60,862 bases of DNA from Streptomyces turgidiscabies Car8 (GTDB taxonomy: Bacteria; Actinomycetota; Actinomycetes; Streptomycetales; Streptomycetaceae), in assembly GCF_000331005.1 (NCBI RefSeq), contig NZ_AEJB01000116.1, forward strand, positions 1-60,862, written 5' to 3'. Below, piece by piece: positions 50,280-58,680 of the stretch. The first letter of the stretch is position 1. The number at the start of each line of letters is the position of its first letter. The notes beneath the pieces were generated by a model, which was not told the DNA's origin, ran no database searches, and saw nothing but the letters and a program-made list of their open reading frames with translations. The translations under genes were made by a program, and so were the position numbers.

Positions 50280-51232
50280 CGCACCTCCGCCGCGAGGGCG
50301 GCCAGCATGTCCCTCGTACGGCGCTTGGAGGCGATCAGTTCGTCCCGGCCCTCGCCGATCGGCAGCAGCCGTACCGACAGGTCGGTGACTCCGGCGTCGG
50401 CGAAGCTGCGGAAGCGGGCCAGGACGGCCGCCTCGTCGCCGGCCGCGCACAGGTCGCCGATGTCGCGGGCGTCGCCGTAGTCCAGCAGACGCTGGTAGTT
50501 GGGCGAGATCTCGGCCTCCCCGAGGATGCGGTTGGCGCGTTCGCGGGCCGCGTCGACCTCCGCTGGCCGGCACAGACACACCGGGATGCCCGCGACGACC
50601 CTGGGCGCCGGTCGGCCCGCGCCCTCGGCCGCCTTGGTGATGCGCGGGACGACATGGTCGGCGACCGCGCGTTCGTCGGCCATCCACAGGACGGTGCCGT
50701 CGGCCCGCTCGCCCGCGAGGGCCAGCATGACCGGGCCGAGCGCGGCGATCAGGACGGGCAGGGGGCCTACGGGTCCGAGGTCGAGCGGGTTGTGGACGGT
50801 GAACGTGTCGTTCTCGACGTCGACCGGGCCGGGGCCGCGCAGGGCCGCGTCGAGGACGTCGAGGTAGTCGCGGGTGAACGCGGCAGGCCGCTCGTACGGC
50901 AGCCCGAGCATGTCCCGCACGATCCAGTGGTGGGATGGCCCGACGCCCAGGGCCAGCCGTCCCTCGGTCGCCGCCTGCGCGGACAGCGCCTGGCGGGCGA
51001 GGGCGATCGGATGCTGGGCCTGGAGGGGTACGACCGCCGTCCCGATCTCGATCCGTTCGGTCCGCGCGCCCATCAGCGCGACGGCTGTCAACGCGTCGAA
51101 GTCCGTGGGTATCTGGGGCACCCACGCGGTGTCGAGGCCCGCCTGCTCGGCCCACGTCACGTCGTCGATCATCCGCGCGGCCTTGCGCGCGGAGTCCCCA
51201 CGCTCCGGCCCGATCATCACACCGACCCGCAC
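50276..51232 (-). CDS. LLM-class F420-dependent oxidoreductase
   Basis: 318 residues. Luciferase-like TIM barrel: 'VRVGVMIGPERGD', 'AEQAGLDTAWVPQIPTDFDALTAVALMG', 'IEIGTAVVPLQAQHPIALARQALSAQAATEGRLALGVGPSH', 'LPVLIAALGPVML'. It resembles the mycobacterial MSMEG_4879-type F420 enzymes. Such enzymes transfer hydride between F420 and an alcohol, enone or enoyl-CoA. GTG 51232 has GGAGG upstream. It begins 49 bp after the B12-domain gene, the largest gap in this operon. Confidence 0.87.
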   Translation of the reverse strand: MRVGVMIGPERGDSARKAARMIDDVTWAEQAGLDTAWVPQIPTDFDALTAVALMGARTERIEIGTAVVPLQAQHPIALARQALSAQAATEGRLALGVGPSHHWIVRDMLGLPYERPAAFTRDYLDVLDAALRGPGPVDVENDTFTVHNPLDLGPVGPLPVLIAALGPVMLALAGERADGTVLWMADERAVADHVVPRITKAAEGAGRPAPRVVAGIPVCLCRPAEVDAARERANRILGEAEISPNYQRLLDYGDARDIGDLCAAGDEAAVLARFRSFADAGVTDLSVRLLPIGEGRDELIASKRRTRDMLAALAAEVR

Positions 51233-51281
51233 AGTGCCCTCCAGATATCCGACAGGTTTCCGAGCAGAGTTCAAGCAGGTA

Positions 51282-51722
51282 CTACGAGCCCGCGGCCGCG
51301 CTCCCGGTAGCGGCGCGCCCCGTGGCCGCGCTCCGCGTGAGCGCGCGCATCTCCGCCACGAGCACGTCGAGCGGGGTACCGGTCGGGAAGACCGCCGCCG
51401 CGCCCGCCGCCCGCATCCGGGGTACGTCGGCGGGCGGGATGGTTCCGCCGACGACGACGGCGATGTCGTCGGCCCCTGCGGCCCGCAACGCGTCTACCAC
51501 CTTCGTGGTCAGGGCCAGATGCGCGCCGGAGAGGATGCTGAGCCCGACGACGGCCACGTCCTCCTGGACGGCGGTCGCGACGATGGTGTCCACGCGCTGG
51601 CGGATGCCGGTGAACACGACCTCGAAGCCGGCGTCACGCAGGGTCCGCGCGACGATCTTGGCCCCCCGGTCGTGACCGTCCAGGCCGGGCTTGGCGACCA
51701 GGATCCGAGTGGCGGCGCCCAT
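51282..51722 (-). CDS. B12-binding subunit of an acyl-CoA mutase
   Basis: 146 residues. The cobalamin motif DxHxxG is present (DGHDRG, residues 15-20), with 'GLSILSGAH' (the Ser-x-Leu element) and VVVGG for the nucleotide tail. This is the small subunit of a split methylmalonyl-CoA-mutase-type enzyme. The C-terminus is an Ala/Thr/Ser-rich tail. ATG 51722 overlaps the large-subunit stop. Confidence 0.92.
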   Translation of the reverse strand: MGAATRILVAKPGLDGHDRGAKIVARTLRDAGFEVVFTGIRQRVDTIVATAVQEDVAVVGLSILSGAHLALTTKVVDALRAAGADDIAVVVGGTIPPADVPRMRAAGAAAVFPTGTPLDVLVAEMRALTRSAATGRAATGSAAAGS

Positions 51723-53302
51723 CAGAACACCACCGGCTGCTGGAACTCGCCCCAGACGGCCTTCAGCGCGGCGACCATCTCGCCCACCGTGCAGTAGGCG
51801 TTGGCGCAGTCGATCAGTACCGGCATCAGGTTCTCCGTCCCGTCCGCCGCGCGCGCCAGCCGGAAGAGCTGCTCGCGCACGAGGGCGGCGTCCCGTGTCG
51901 CCTTCACGTCGGCGAGGCGCTTCAGCTGCCGGTCGCGGCCCTCGGCGTCCAGTTCGTAGGTCACCAGGTCCGGCGGCGGTTCGTCGGAGACGAACCGATT
52001 GACGCCGACGACCGGGCGGGTGCCTGCCTCGACGTCCAGGTGAAGTTGGTAGGCCTCGTCGGCGATGAGTCCCTGCAGATAGCCGTCCTCGATGGCTCGG
52101 ACCATGCCGCCGTACCGCTCCAGGTCGTCCATGATCTCGACGATCCGTGCCTCGGTGGCGTCGGTGAGCGCCTCGACGAAGTACGAGCCGCCGAGCGGGT
52201 CGGCGACCCGGGTCACGCCGGTCTCGTGGGCGAGGATCTGCTGGGTGCGCAGGGCCAGTGTCGCCGACTCCTCGCTGGGCAGGGCGAACGGTTCGTCCCA
52301 GGCGGCCGTGAACATCGACTGAACGCCGCCGAGGACGGAGGCCAGCGCCTCGTACGCCACCCGGACGGTGTTGTTCTGCGCCTGGGGCGCGTAGAGGGAG
52401 GCCCCGCCGGCCACGCAGCCGAAGCGGAACATGGACGCCTTGTCGGTCGTGGCGCCGTACCGCTCCCGGACGATGGTGGCCCAACGCCTGCGCCCGGCAC
52501 GGTACTTGGCGATCTCCTCGAAGAAATCGCCGTGGGTGTAGAAGAAGAAGGAGATCTGCGGGGCGAACTGATCGATCGTCATTCGGCCGCGTTCCAGCAC
52601 CGTGTCGACGTACGTCACCCCGTCGGCGAGCGTGAACGCCATCTCCTGCACGGCGTTGGCGCCCGCGTCACGGAAGTGCGAGCCGGCGACCGAGATCGCG
52701 TTGAACCGGGGTACCTCGGCGGCGCAGAACTCGATGGTGTCCGCGATCAGGCGCAAGGACGGCTTCGCGGGCCAGATCCAAGTGCCCCTGGACGCGTACT
52801 CCTTGAGGATGTCGTTCTGGATCGTGCCGGTGAGTTTCGCGCGCGGCACGCCCTTGCGTTCGGCGGCGGCGACGTAGAAGGCGAGGAGGATCGCGGCGGT
52901 GCCGTTGATGGTGAAACTGGTGCTGATCCTGTCAAGGGGGATGTCCTCGAAGAGGATCTCGGCGTCGGCGAGGGTGTCGAGGGCGACTCCGACACGGCCG
53001 ACCTCCTCGGTGACCTCGGGGTCGTCGGAGTCGTAGCCGCACTGGGTGGGCAGGTCCAACGCGACGGACAGGCCGGTGCCGCCCTGGTCCAGGAGATAGC
53101 GGTAGCGGCGGTTGGACTCCTCGGGCGTGCCGAAGCCGGAGTACTGGCGCAGAGTCCACAGCCGTCCCCGGTAGCCGGTCGCGTAATTGCCGCGCGTGAA
53201 GGGGTAGTTGCCCGGCTCGGGCGGCTCGGCGGCGCCTCGGTCGGCGGGTCCGTAGACCGCTTGGAGCGGGATGCCTGAAGCGGTCTCTTCCGATTGCGTC
53301 AT
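51722..53302 (-). CDS. Methylmalonyl-CoA-mutase-family large subunit
   Basis: 526 residues, catalytic TIM barrel without the B12 domain. 'LWTLRQYSGFGTPEESN' carries the Tyr (about 54) that corresponds to Tyr89 of methylmalonyl-CoA mutase. 'TIQNDILKEYASRGTWIWP' carries an Arg (about 172) at the position of Arg207. 'VAGSHFRDAGANAVQE' keeps the catalytic His (about 209), but the preceding Tyr of methylmalonyl-CoA mutase is Ser. It should rearrange a carbon skeleton by radical chemistry with adenosylcobalamin. Substrate unknown: methylmalonyl-CoA or a larger relative. It overlaps the ligase upstream (ATGA). Confidence 0.92.
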   Translation of the reverse strand: MTQSEETASGIPLQAVYGPADRGAAEPPEPGNYPFTRGNYATGYRGRLWTLRQYSGFGTPEESNRRYRYLLDQGGTGLSVALDLPTQCGYDSDDPEVTEEVGRVGVALDTLADAEILFEDIPLDRISTSFTINGTAAILLAFYVAAAERKGVPRAKLTGTIQNDILKEYASRGTWIWPAKPSLRLIADTIEFCAAEVPRFNAISVAGSHFRDAGANAVQEMAFTLADGVTYVDTVLERGRMTIDQFAPQISFFFYTHGDFFEEIAKYRAGRRRWATIVRERYGATTDKASMFRFGCVAGGASLYAPQAQNNTVRVAYEALASVLGGVQSMFTAAWDEPFALPSEESATLALRTQQILAHETGVTRVADPLGGSYFVEALTDATEARIVEIMDDLERYGGMVRAIEDGYLQGLIADEAYQLHLDVEAGTRPVVGVNRFVSDEPPPDLVTYELDAEGRDRQLKRLADVKATRDAALVREQLFRLARAADGTENLMPVLIDCANAYCTVGEMVAALKAVWGEFQQPVVF

Positions 53303-54726
53303 CTCAGCTGGTCCTTCATCACCTTGCCGGTGGCGTTCAACGGCAGCTCTTCGAGGAACTCCACGAACCGGGGCGCCTTGAACCCGGCCATCCGTGCCCG
53401 GCTCCAGGCGATCAGCTCGTCCGCCGTGACGTCCCCGGCGCGCACGACGAACGCCTTGCCGACCTGCCCGAGCCGCTCGTCCGGTACGCCGATCACGGCG
53501 GCCTGCGCGACGGCCGGGTGTTCGAGGAGAAAGCCCTCGATCTCGGCCGGGTAGGCGTTGAAGCCGCCGACGATGAACATGTCCTTCTTGCGGCCGACGA
53601 TTCTCAGGTGTCCTCGTTCGTCGAGGGTGCCGAGGTCGCCGGTGTGCAGCCAGCCGTCCGCGTCGATCGTCTCGGCGGTGGCGGCGGGATCGTCGAGGTA
53701 GCCGCGCATGACGCTGTAGCCGCGGACGAGAACCTCGCCGTCGTCCGCGACGCTCACCTCGACGCCGTCGCAGGGGGTGCCGACCGTGGTGGCGATGTCC
53801 TCGAAGGAGTCGCCGGGGCGGGAGGCGGTGACTGTGCCCGCCTCGGTCAGGCCGTACCCGGTCATGATGTGCTGGAAGGGCAGGTCATGGACGATACGGC
53901 GGATCAGCTCGACGGGGATGTCGGCGGACCCGGTCACCGCCACCCGCAGCGAGGACAGGTCACGGCGGTCCCCCGCCGCCAGAAGCGAGTGGTAGAGCGT
54001 GGGCGGTCCTGGCAGAACCGTCACCTTCTCGCGCTCCACCAGCTCCAGGACACGGTCCACGTCGAAGACGGGCACGGGCAGGATGGTCGCGCCCCTGATC
54101 AGGGAGGCGATGAGGCCCGCCTTGTAGCCGAAGATGTGGAAGAACGGGTTGACGATCAGATAGCGGTCGCCCTCGCGCAAGGTCGCCAGGTCGCACCACT
54201 CCCCGTACAGGCGGAGCGTCTGCGCGTGGGTCATCAGGACGCCCTTGGGCCGCCCGGTGGTACCCGAGGTGAACGCGATGTCGCTGACGTCGTCGCCGCT
54301 CACCGCCCGCTCGAACGGTGAACCGCTCGCCAGGAAGCCCGACTTGAGGTCGATCACCGGCACACCGGGCGGTCCCTCGAAGTCCAGGCCGAGGAAGCCC
54401 TCCTCGATCAGGACGAGTTTGGCGCCGCTGCGGCGGACGATGTCGTGGGCCTCGTCCGCCTTGAACCGGGTGTTGACCGGGACGAGCACCCCGCCGGCGG
54501 TGAGCAGCCCGAAGGCGGCGACGATCCACTCGGCGGAGTTGGGCGCCCAGATCGCGACCCGGTCGCCCTTCTCGATCCCGGCCGCGGCGAAAGCGCCCGC
54601 GGCCGTGCGCACCCGGTCGACCAACTCGGTGTAGTTGAGCCTGAGTTCGCCGTCGACGACCGCTTCGGCGCCACCGAAGCGGTCGGCCGCGCTCAGCACC
54701 ATCCGCGGGATGGTCTCCCACTTCAT
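53299..54726 (-). CDS. Acyl-CoA ligase, FadD3-like
   Basis: 475 residues. P-loop FTSGTTGRPKG near 153-162, 'GYGLTEAGT', 'GWLHTGDLGTLD', 'GRKKDMFIVGGFNAYPAEIEGFLLE' and the lysine in 'NATGKVMKDQL'. It is close in motif spacing to the ligase at 24519 but shorter. ATG 54726 overlaps the amidohydrolase stop. Together with the mutase genes it suggests the operon activates and rearranges a specific acid. Confidence 0.9.
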   Translation of the reverse strand: MKWETIPRMVLSAADRFGGAEAVVDGELRLNYTELVDRVRTAAGAFAAAGIEKGDRVAIWAPNSAEWIVAAFGLLTAGGVLVPVNTRFKADEAHDIVRRSGAKLVLIEEGFLGLDFEGPPGVPVIDLKSGFLASGSPFERAVSGDDVSDIAFTSGTTGRPKGVLMTHAQTLRLYGEWCDLATLREGDRYLIVNPFFHIFGYKAGLIASLIRGATILPVPVFDVDRVLELVEREKVTVLPGPPTLYHSLLAAGDRRDLSSLRVAVTGSADIPVELIRRIVHDLPFQHIMTGYGLTEAGTVTASRPGDSFEDIATTVGTPCDGVEVSVADDGEVLVRGYSVMRGYLDDPAATAETIDADGWLHTGDLGTLDERGHLRIVGRKKDMFIVGGFNAYPAEIEGFLLEHPAVAQAAVIGVPDERLGQVGKAFVVRAGDVTADELIAWSRARMAGFKAPRFVEFLEELPLNATGKVMKDQLR

Positions 54727-55901
54727 TCCGGGATCAGCCTGGAGAGGTTGCCGCCCATGATCTTGGCCTGGTCGGTGACGCTCAGGTGCTGGATGGCGTC
54801 GACGTAGCTCTGCGGCTGGGCCAGACCCTCGGGGTGCGGGTAGTCCGAACCGAACAGCACACGGTCCACGCCCATCAGGTCGATGAGATCGCTGAGGTCG
54901 TCCTCGTAGAACGGGCTGACGTGGATGCTGTCCTTGACCGCCTGTACGGGGTCGCCGAGGAACTCGTTCGGCATCTTCTTGTAGACGTCGCGGAGTTGGT
55001 CGAGCAGCGGCGCCACCCAGGAGGAGCCGTTCTCGATGAGAGCGATCTTCAGCCCGGGGACCCGGAACAGGGCGCCGTGGCACACCCAGGCGGCCACCGC
55101 GTCCTGGATCGGCCGCCACTCCGACACCGTACGGAAGGCGTTGGGCTTGAACGGGAGCATCTCGTTCGTCCCGCCCTCCCAGTCGCTGGTGTACCGGGCG
55201 TAGCCGCTGTCCGAGGAGTGCATCGCGACCAGGACGCCGGTCTCGACGACGCGCTGCCAGAACGGGTCGAACTCCGGTGCGGCGAAGGATCGCGAGCCGC
55301 CGTAGCCGGGCACGGGGGCGGGGCGCACCAGGATCGCCCGGGCGCCGCGCTCGACCGCCCAGTTCAGCTCCGCGATCGCCTTGTCGACGATGGGCAGGGT
55401 GATGACCGGGGTGGTGAGGATGCGGTCTTTGTAGTTGAAGCCCCATGTTTCGTACAGCCACTCGTTGAGTGAGTGGATCACCGCGTGGATCAGTTCGGGA
55501 TCGTCCCGCATCCGCTCCTCGATGAGGCTGGCGAGCGTCGGGAACATCAGCGTCTTCTGCACTCCGAGCTGGTCGAGCAGCTCCAGGCGGGGACCCGGTT
55601 CACGGAATGCGGGGATGGAGCGCATCGGCTCGCCGAAGATCTCGCGGCGGCTCTTGCCGTCCGGGTTGCCGAACTTGAAGTAGTCCTCCATCGCCCCGGG
55701 GCGGGCGACCACCTCGAAGGTGGGGTTGGGGATGTACTCGCTGATCTGCCCCCGGATCGCGATCTTCGTACGGCCGTTCACCTGCACGTACTGGATCGCG
55801 CCTTCGTATTGCTTGGGGAGGTGCCTGGTCAGCGCCTCTTCGGTCTCGTACAGGTGGTTGTCCGCGTCGAAAAGCGGATACGGCAGCTCGCGCGACGGCA
55901 T
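54723..55901 (-). CDS. Amidohydrolase-2-family protein
   Basis: 392 residues. Starts 'YPLFDADNHLYET' (metal motif Asp-x-Asn-His in place of His-x-His), later 'GVLVAMHSSDSGYARYTSDWEGG', 'CHGALFRVPGLKIALIENGSSW' and 'GVDRVLFGSDYPHPEG' with the conserved C-terminal Asp. The family contains decarboxylases (ACMSD type), hydratases and lactonases. In this operon a decarboxylase or C-C hydrolase is possible. ATG 55901 is preceded by GGAGA. It is the first gene of the eight-gene operon. Confidence 0.85.
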   Translation of the reverse strand: MPSRELPYPLFDADNHLYETEEALTRHLPKQYEGAIQYVQVNGRTKIAIRGQISEYIPNPTFEVVARPGAMEDYFKFGNPDGKSRREIFGEPMRSIPAFREPGPRLELLDQLGVQKTLMFPTLASLIEERMRDDPELIHAVIHSLNEWLYETWGFNYKDRILTTPVITLPIVDKAIAELNWAVERGARAILVRPAPVPGYGGSRSFAAPEFDPFWQRVVETGVLVAMHSSDSGYARYTSDWEGGTNEMLPFKPNAFRTVSEWRPIQDAVAAWVCHGALFRVPGLKIALIENGSSWVAPLLDQLRDVYKKMPNEFLGDPVQAVKDSIHVSPFYEDDLSDLIDLMGVDRVLFGSDYPHPEGLAQPQSYVDAIQHLSVTDQAKIMGGNLSRLIPE

Positions 55902-55924
55902 TGAGATTCTCCTTCGCAGATTGC

Positions 55925-55939
55925 GAGAATCTTATTCTC
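55925..55939. promoter_or_regulatory. GAGAAT-type operator, perfect
   Basis: GAGAAT-CTT-ATTCTC lies in the 36-bp gap between the ligase stop (55938) and the amidohydrolase start (55901), so it should control the eight-gene operon 55901-47906. Confidence 0.65.
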
Positions 55940-57491
55940 ACTTCTTGCGGGCCGCAACGTCCTTGCGGAGAAGGAACTTCTGGACCTTGCCGCTCGCGGT
56001 GCGCGGGAACTCGTCGACGACGTGCAGTTCCTCCGGCCACTTCTGCCGGGCGAGGCCCTCCCGGTCCAGGTGGGCGCGCATCTCGTCGAGCGTGGGCGCA
56101 CGGTGACCGGGTTTCAGCCGCAGGACTGCCGCCGCGTGTTCGCCGAGCCGTTCGTCGGGCGCGGCCACCACTGCGGCCTCGGCGACGGCCGGAAGGGCGA
56201 GGAGCACCTCCTCGACCTCCAGCGCACCGATGTTCTCGCCGCCCCGGATGATGATGTCGGCCTTGCGGTCGGTGATGGTGAGATACCCGTCGCTGTCCAG
56301 GACCCCGATGTCACCGGTGCGGTACCAGCCGTCGGCGTCGAAGGCCCGTTCGGTCAGGGCGGGGTCGGTGTAGCCGAGGCAGAGATCCGGTCCCCGGCTG
56401 AGAATCTCGCCGTCGTCCGCGAGCCTGACCTCGACGCCGGGCAGACGGTCCCCGTCGGTGTAGAGCCGCCTGGCCTCGGGCGCGGTGTGGCGGGAGCCGG
56501 TGATCGAGGGGTGCTCCGTGCTGCCGTACGAGCGGAAGACGGTGATCCCGAGGCGGGCCAGTCTGTCGGTGACGGCGGCCGGGACCGCGGAGCCGCCGAG
56601 ACCCGCGTACTTCATGCCGGAGAGGTGGGCGGGCGTGAAGTCGGGATGGTCGAGGAGGCTCGTCATGTAGTACGCGGCGCCCCCGCCCACAGTGAGCCCG
56701 TCGCTCTTCATCAGGCCGAGGGCGGCGCCGGGGTCCCAGACGTCGGCGAGGTTCACCGGGGTGCCGTCCAGGACGGGGATGAGGAAGGCGTTGACCATGC
56801 CGATGAAGTGGCCGACGGGCGCCGAGGTGAGCTGACTGCCACGGTCAGGGGGGTAGAGCCCGGACAGCTGCCTGGTCTCGAAGCCCAGGGTCTGGTGGCT
56901 GTGCACAACTCCCTTGGGATCACGCGTCGTTCCGGAGGTGAACGCGATCAGTGCGGGACTCGCCGGGTCCGTCGCGAGGGCCCCGGGGAGAGGTTCGTCG
57001 GCGAGCAGGTCCTCGAAGTCCCGCCCCACGACACCGACCACGGGCACGCCCGCGCACAGGTCCGGCTGGTGTTCGAGGTGACCGAAGCGGGCGGCGGTGA
57101 CGAAGACGCGTGGGCGGACGGCGTCCAGGATGTAGCCGACCTCCTTGCGCCCGTAGAAGTGGACGACCGGCACGACGACCGCACCGAGCAACGCCGACGC
57201 CCAGAAGACCGCCGCCGCCTCCATCCAGTTGGGCAACTGGAAGGCGACCACATCGCCGGGACCCACCCCGCGCGCCCTGAGCCCGGCAGCCAGCCGGCGC
57301 GCGACCCGCTCGACGTCGGCGAACGATCCGCTCCACGGCCGCACCGCCGAGTGCACCCGGAACTCCGTGTCAGGGGCGGCCGCCAACCCGTGCGCCAGCA
57401 GGCCACCGAGCGTGTCGCGGGTCCACCAGCCCTCCGCCTCATAGCGCTTCGCCAGTTCGGCGGGGACTGTGCGTGTGGGGATCGTTCGCAT
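55938..57491 (-). CDS. Acyl-CoA ligase, alicyclic/fatty-acid type
   Basis: 517 residues. P-loop FTSGTTRDPKG (about 190), 'SYGSTEHPS', 'GWYRTGDIGVLDSDGYL', 'DRKADIIIRGGENIGALEVEEVL', and the lysine in 'TASGKVQKFLLRKD'. Its spacing and the 'SYGSTEHPSITG' element recall cyclohexanecarboxylate- and fatty-acid-CoA ligases. It has its own divergent promoter with an imperfect GAGAAT site. With three other ligases in the cluster, several different acids or intermediates must be activated. Confidence 0.9.
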   Translation of the reverse strand: MRTIPTRTVPAELAKRYEAEGWWTRDTLGGLLAHGLAAAPDTEFRVHSAVRPWSGSFADVERVARRLAAGLRARGVGPGDVVAFQLPNWMEAAAVFWASALLGAVVVPVVHFYGRKEVGYILDAVRPRVFVTAARFGHLEHQPDLCAGVPVVGVVGRDFEDLLADEPLPGALATDPASPALIAFTSGTTRDPKGVVHSHQTLGFETRQLSGLYPPDRGSQLTSAPVGHFIGMVNAFLIPVLDGTPVNLADVWDPGAALGLMKSDGLTVGGGAAYYMTSLLDHPDFTPAHLSGMKYAGLGGSAVPAAVTDRLARLGITVFRSYGSTEHPSITGSRHTAPEARRLYTDGDRLPGVEVRLADDGEILSRGPDLCLGYTDPALTERAFDADGWYRTGDIGVLDSDGYLTITDRKADIIIRGGENIGALEVEEVLLALPAVAEAAVVAAPDERLGEHAAAVLRLKPGHRAPTLDEMRAHLDREGLARQKWPEELHVVDEFPRTASGKVQKFLLRKDVAARKK

Positions 57492-57515
57492 CGCGGGAAC
57501 TCCCTCCCTTGTGAA

Positions 57516-57530
57516 GAGAATTGCACTCTC
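57516..57530. promoter_or_regulatory. GAGAAT-type operator, one mismatch
   Basis: GAGAAT-TGC-ACTCTC in the 65-bp divergent region between the ligase (minus, start 57491) and the reductase (plus, start 57557). Confidence 0.55.
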
Positions 57531-57556
57531 GCAGAGAGAGAAGGTAAATTCCAGAC

Positions 57557-58597
57557 ATGGTACGAGACCACGGTTTCCACCCGGTCCGGATCAAGCGGAT
57601 CGTCCAGGAGACAGCCGACACGCGCACGTACGTACTCGACGCTCCCTTCCCCTATCGCGCCGGGCAGTTCCTGACCGTACGGGCGTGCGGCGCCCTGCGC
57701 AGTTACTCGATGTCGAGTTCCCCGGACACGGACAGCGAGTTGACCACCACGGTGAAGCGGGTTCCGGGCGGCCTGGTGTCGAACTGGATGCACGACCACC
57801 TGGCAGCCGGTGACCTCATCGAGACCACGGCCCCGGCAGGCGTGTTCTGTCTGCGTGAGGGCGCCGCGCCGCTGGTGGCCCTCTGTGGAGGCAGCGGGGT
57901 GACGCCGATCCTCTCCCTCGTGAAGACCGCGCTGGCCACGACCGGCCGCCGGGTGCGGGTCCTGGCCGCCAACCGGGACGCGGACTCGGTCATCTTCGGC
58001 GACACGCTGGCCGAGCTGGCGAAAGGGCACCCCGGCCGCTTCGAGATCCGCCACCACCTCGACGACCGGCAGGGCCTTGTCACCGACGTGGAGATACGGG
58101 AGTTCGTGGGCGGCGACCTGAGCGCGGACTTCTATCTCTGCGGACCGGCGCCGTTCATGGCACTGGCGGAGAACACCCTGCTCGGGCACCGCGTCGGGGC
58201 CGGCCAGATCGTCGCCGAGCGCTTCACGGTGCCGGGGCAGGCGGTCCGGCGGTCCGCGGACGGCGCCGCTGAACCCGAGACCGCGTCCGCCTCCGCGTCC
58301 GAGGTCGGGCAAGCGGGCGGTGGCGGGACGGTCACCGTCGTTCTCGCCGGGAAGCGGCACACTGTCGACCAGCACCCTCGCGAGTCACTGCTGGAGAGCG
58401 CCCGACGGGCCGGTCTCATGCCGCCCTTCTCCTGCGAGATGGGCAACTGCGGCACCTGTATCGCCCGGCTCACCGAGGGCGAGGCCAAGATGCGCGTCAA
58501 CAACGCGCTGGACGACGACGAGGTCGCCGAGGGCTGGGTCCTGACCTGCCAGGGCGAGCCGGTGACCCCGCACGTCACGGTCGAGTACGAGAACTGA
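57557..58597 (+). CDS. Ferredoxin-type NAD(P)H reductase, KshB-like
   Basis: 346 residues, three domains: FAD-binding with RSYSMSSSP (about 48-56), NAD(P)-binding with GGSGVTPIL (about 111-119) and CGPAPFM, then a C-terminal plant-type 2Fe-2S domain with CEMGNCGTC and a later Cys in LTCQGEP, the order found in KshB, HmpX and phenylacetyl-CoA epoxidase reductases. It passes electrons from NAD(P)H to an oxygenase. No Rieske oxygenase, cytochrome P450 or other oxygenase is visible in the window, so the partner lies outside. First gene of the plus-strand operon to 60685. Confidence 0.9.
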   Translation: MVRDHGFHPVRIKRIVQETADTRTYVLDAPFPYRAGQFLTVRACGALRSYSMSSSPDTDSELTTTVKRVPGGLVSNWMHDHLAAGDLIETTAPAGVFCLREGAAPLVALCGGSGVTPILSLVKTALATTGRRVRVLAANRDADSVIFGDTLAELAKGHPGRFEIRHHLDDRQGLVTDVEIREFVGGDLSADFYLCGPAPFMALAENTLLGHRVGAGQIVAERFTVPGQAVRRSADGAAEPETASASASEVGQAGGGGTVTVVLAGKRHTVDQHPRESLLESARRAGLMPPFSCEMGNCGTCIARLTEGEAKMRVNNALDDDEVAEGWVLTCQGEPVTPHVTVEYEN

Positions 58598-58680
58598 GTC
58601 CGAGTGCTGTACCCGATCGCCGAGCCCGGAAGCTGGGCCCGGGAGCCGAAGTCCACGCCCCACCGACCCAAGAGGCACAC

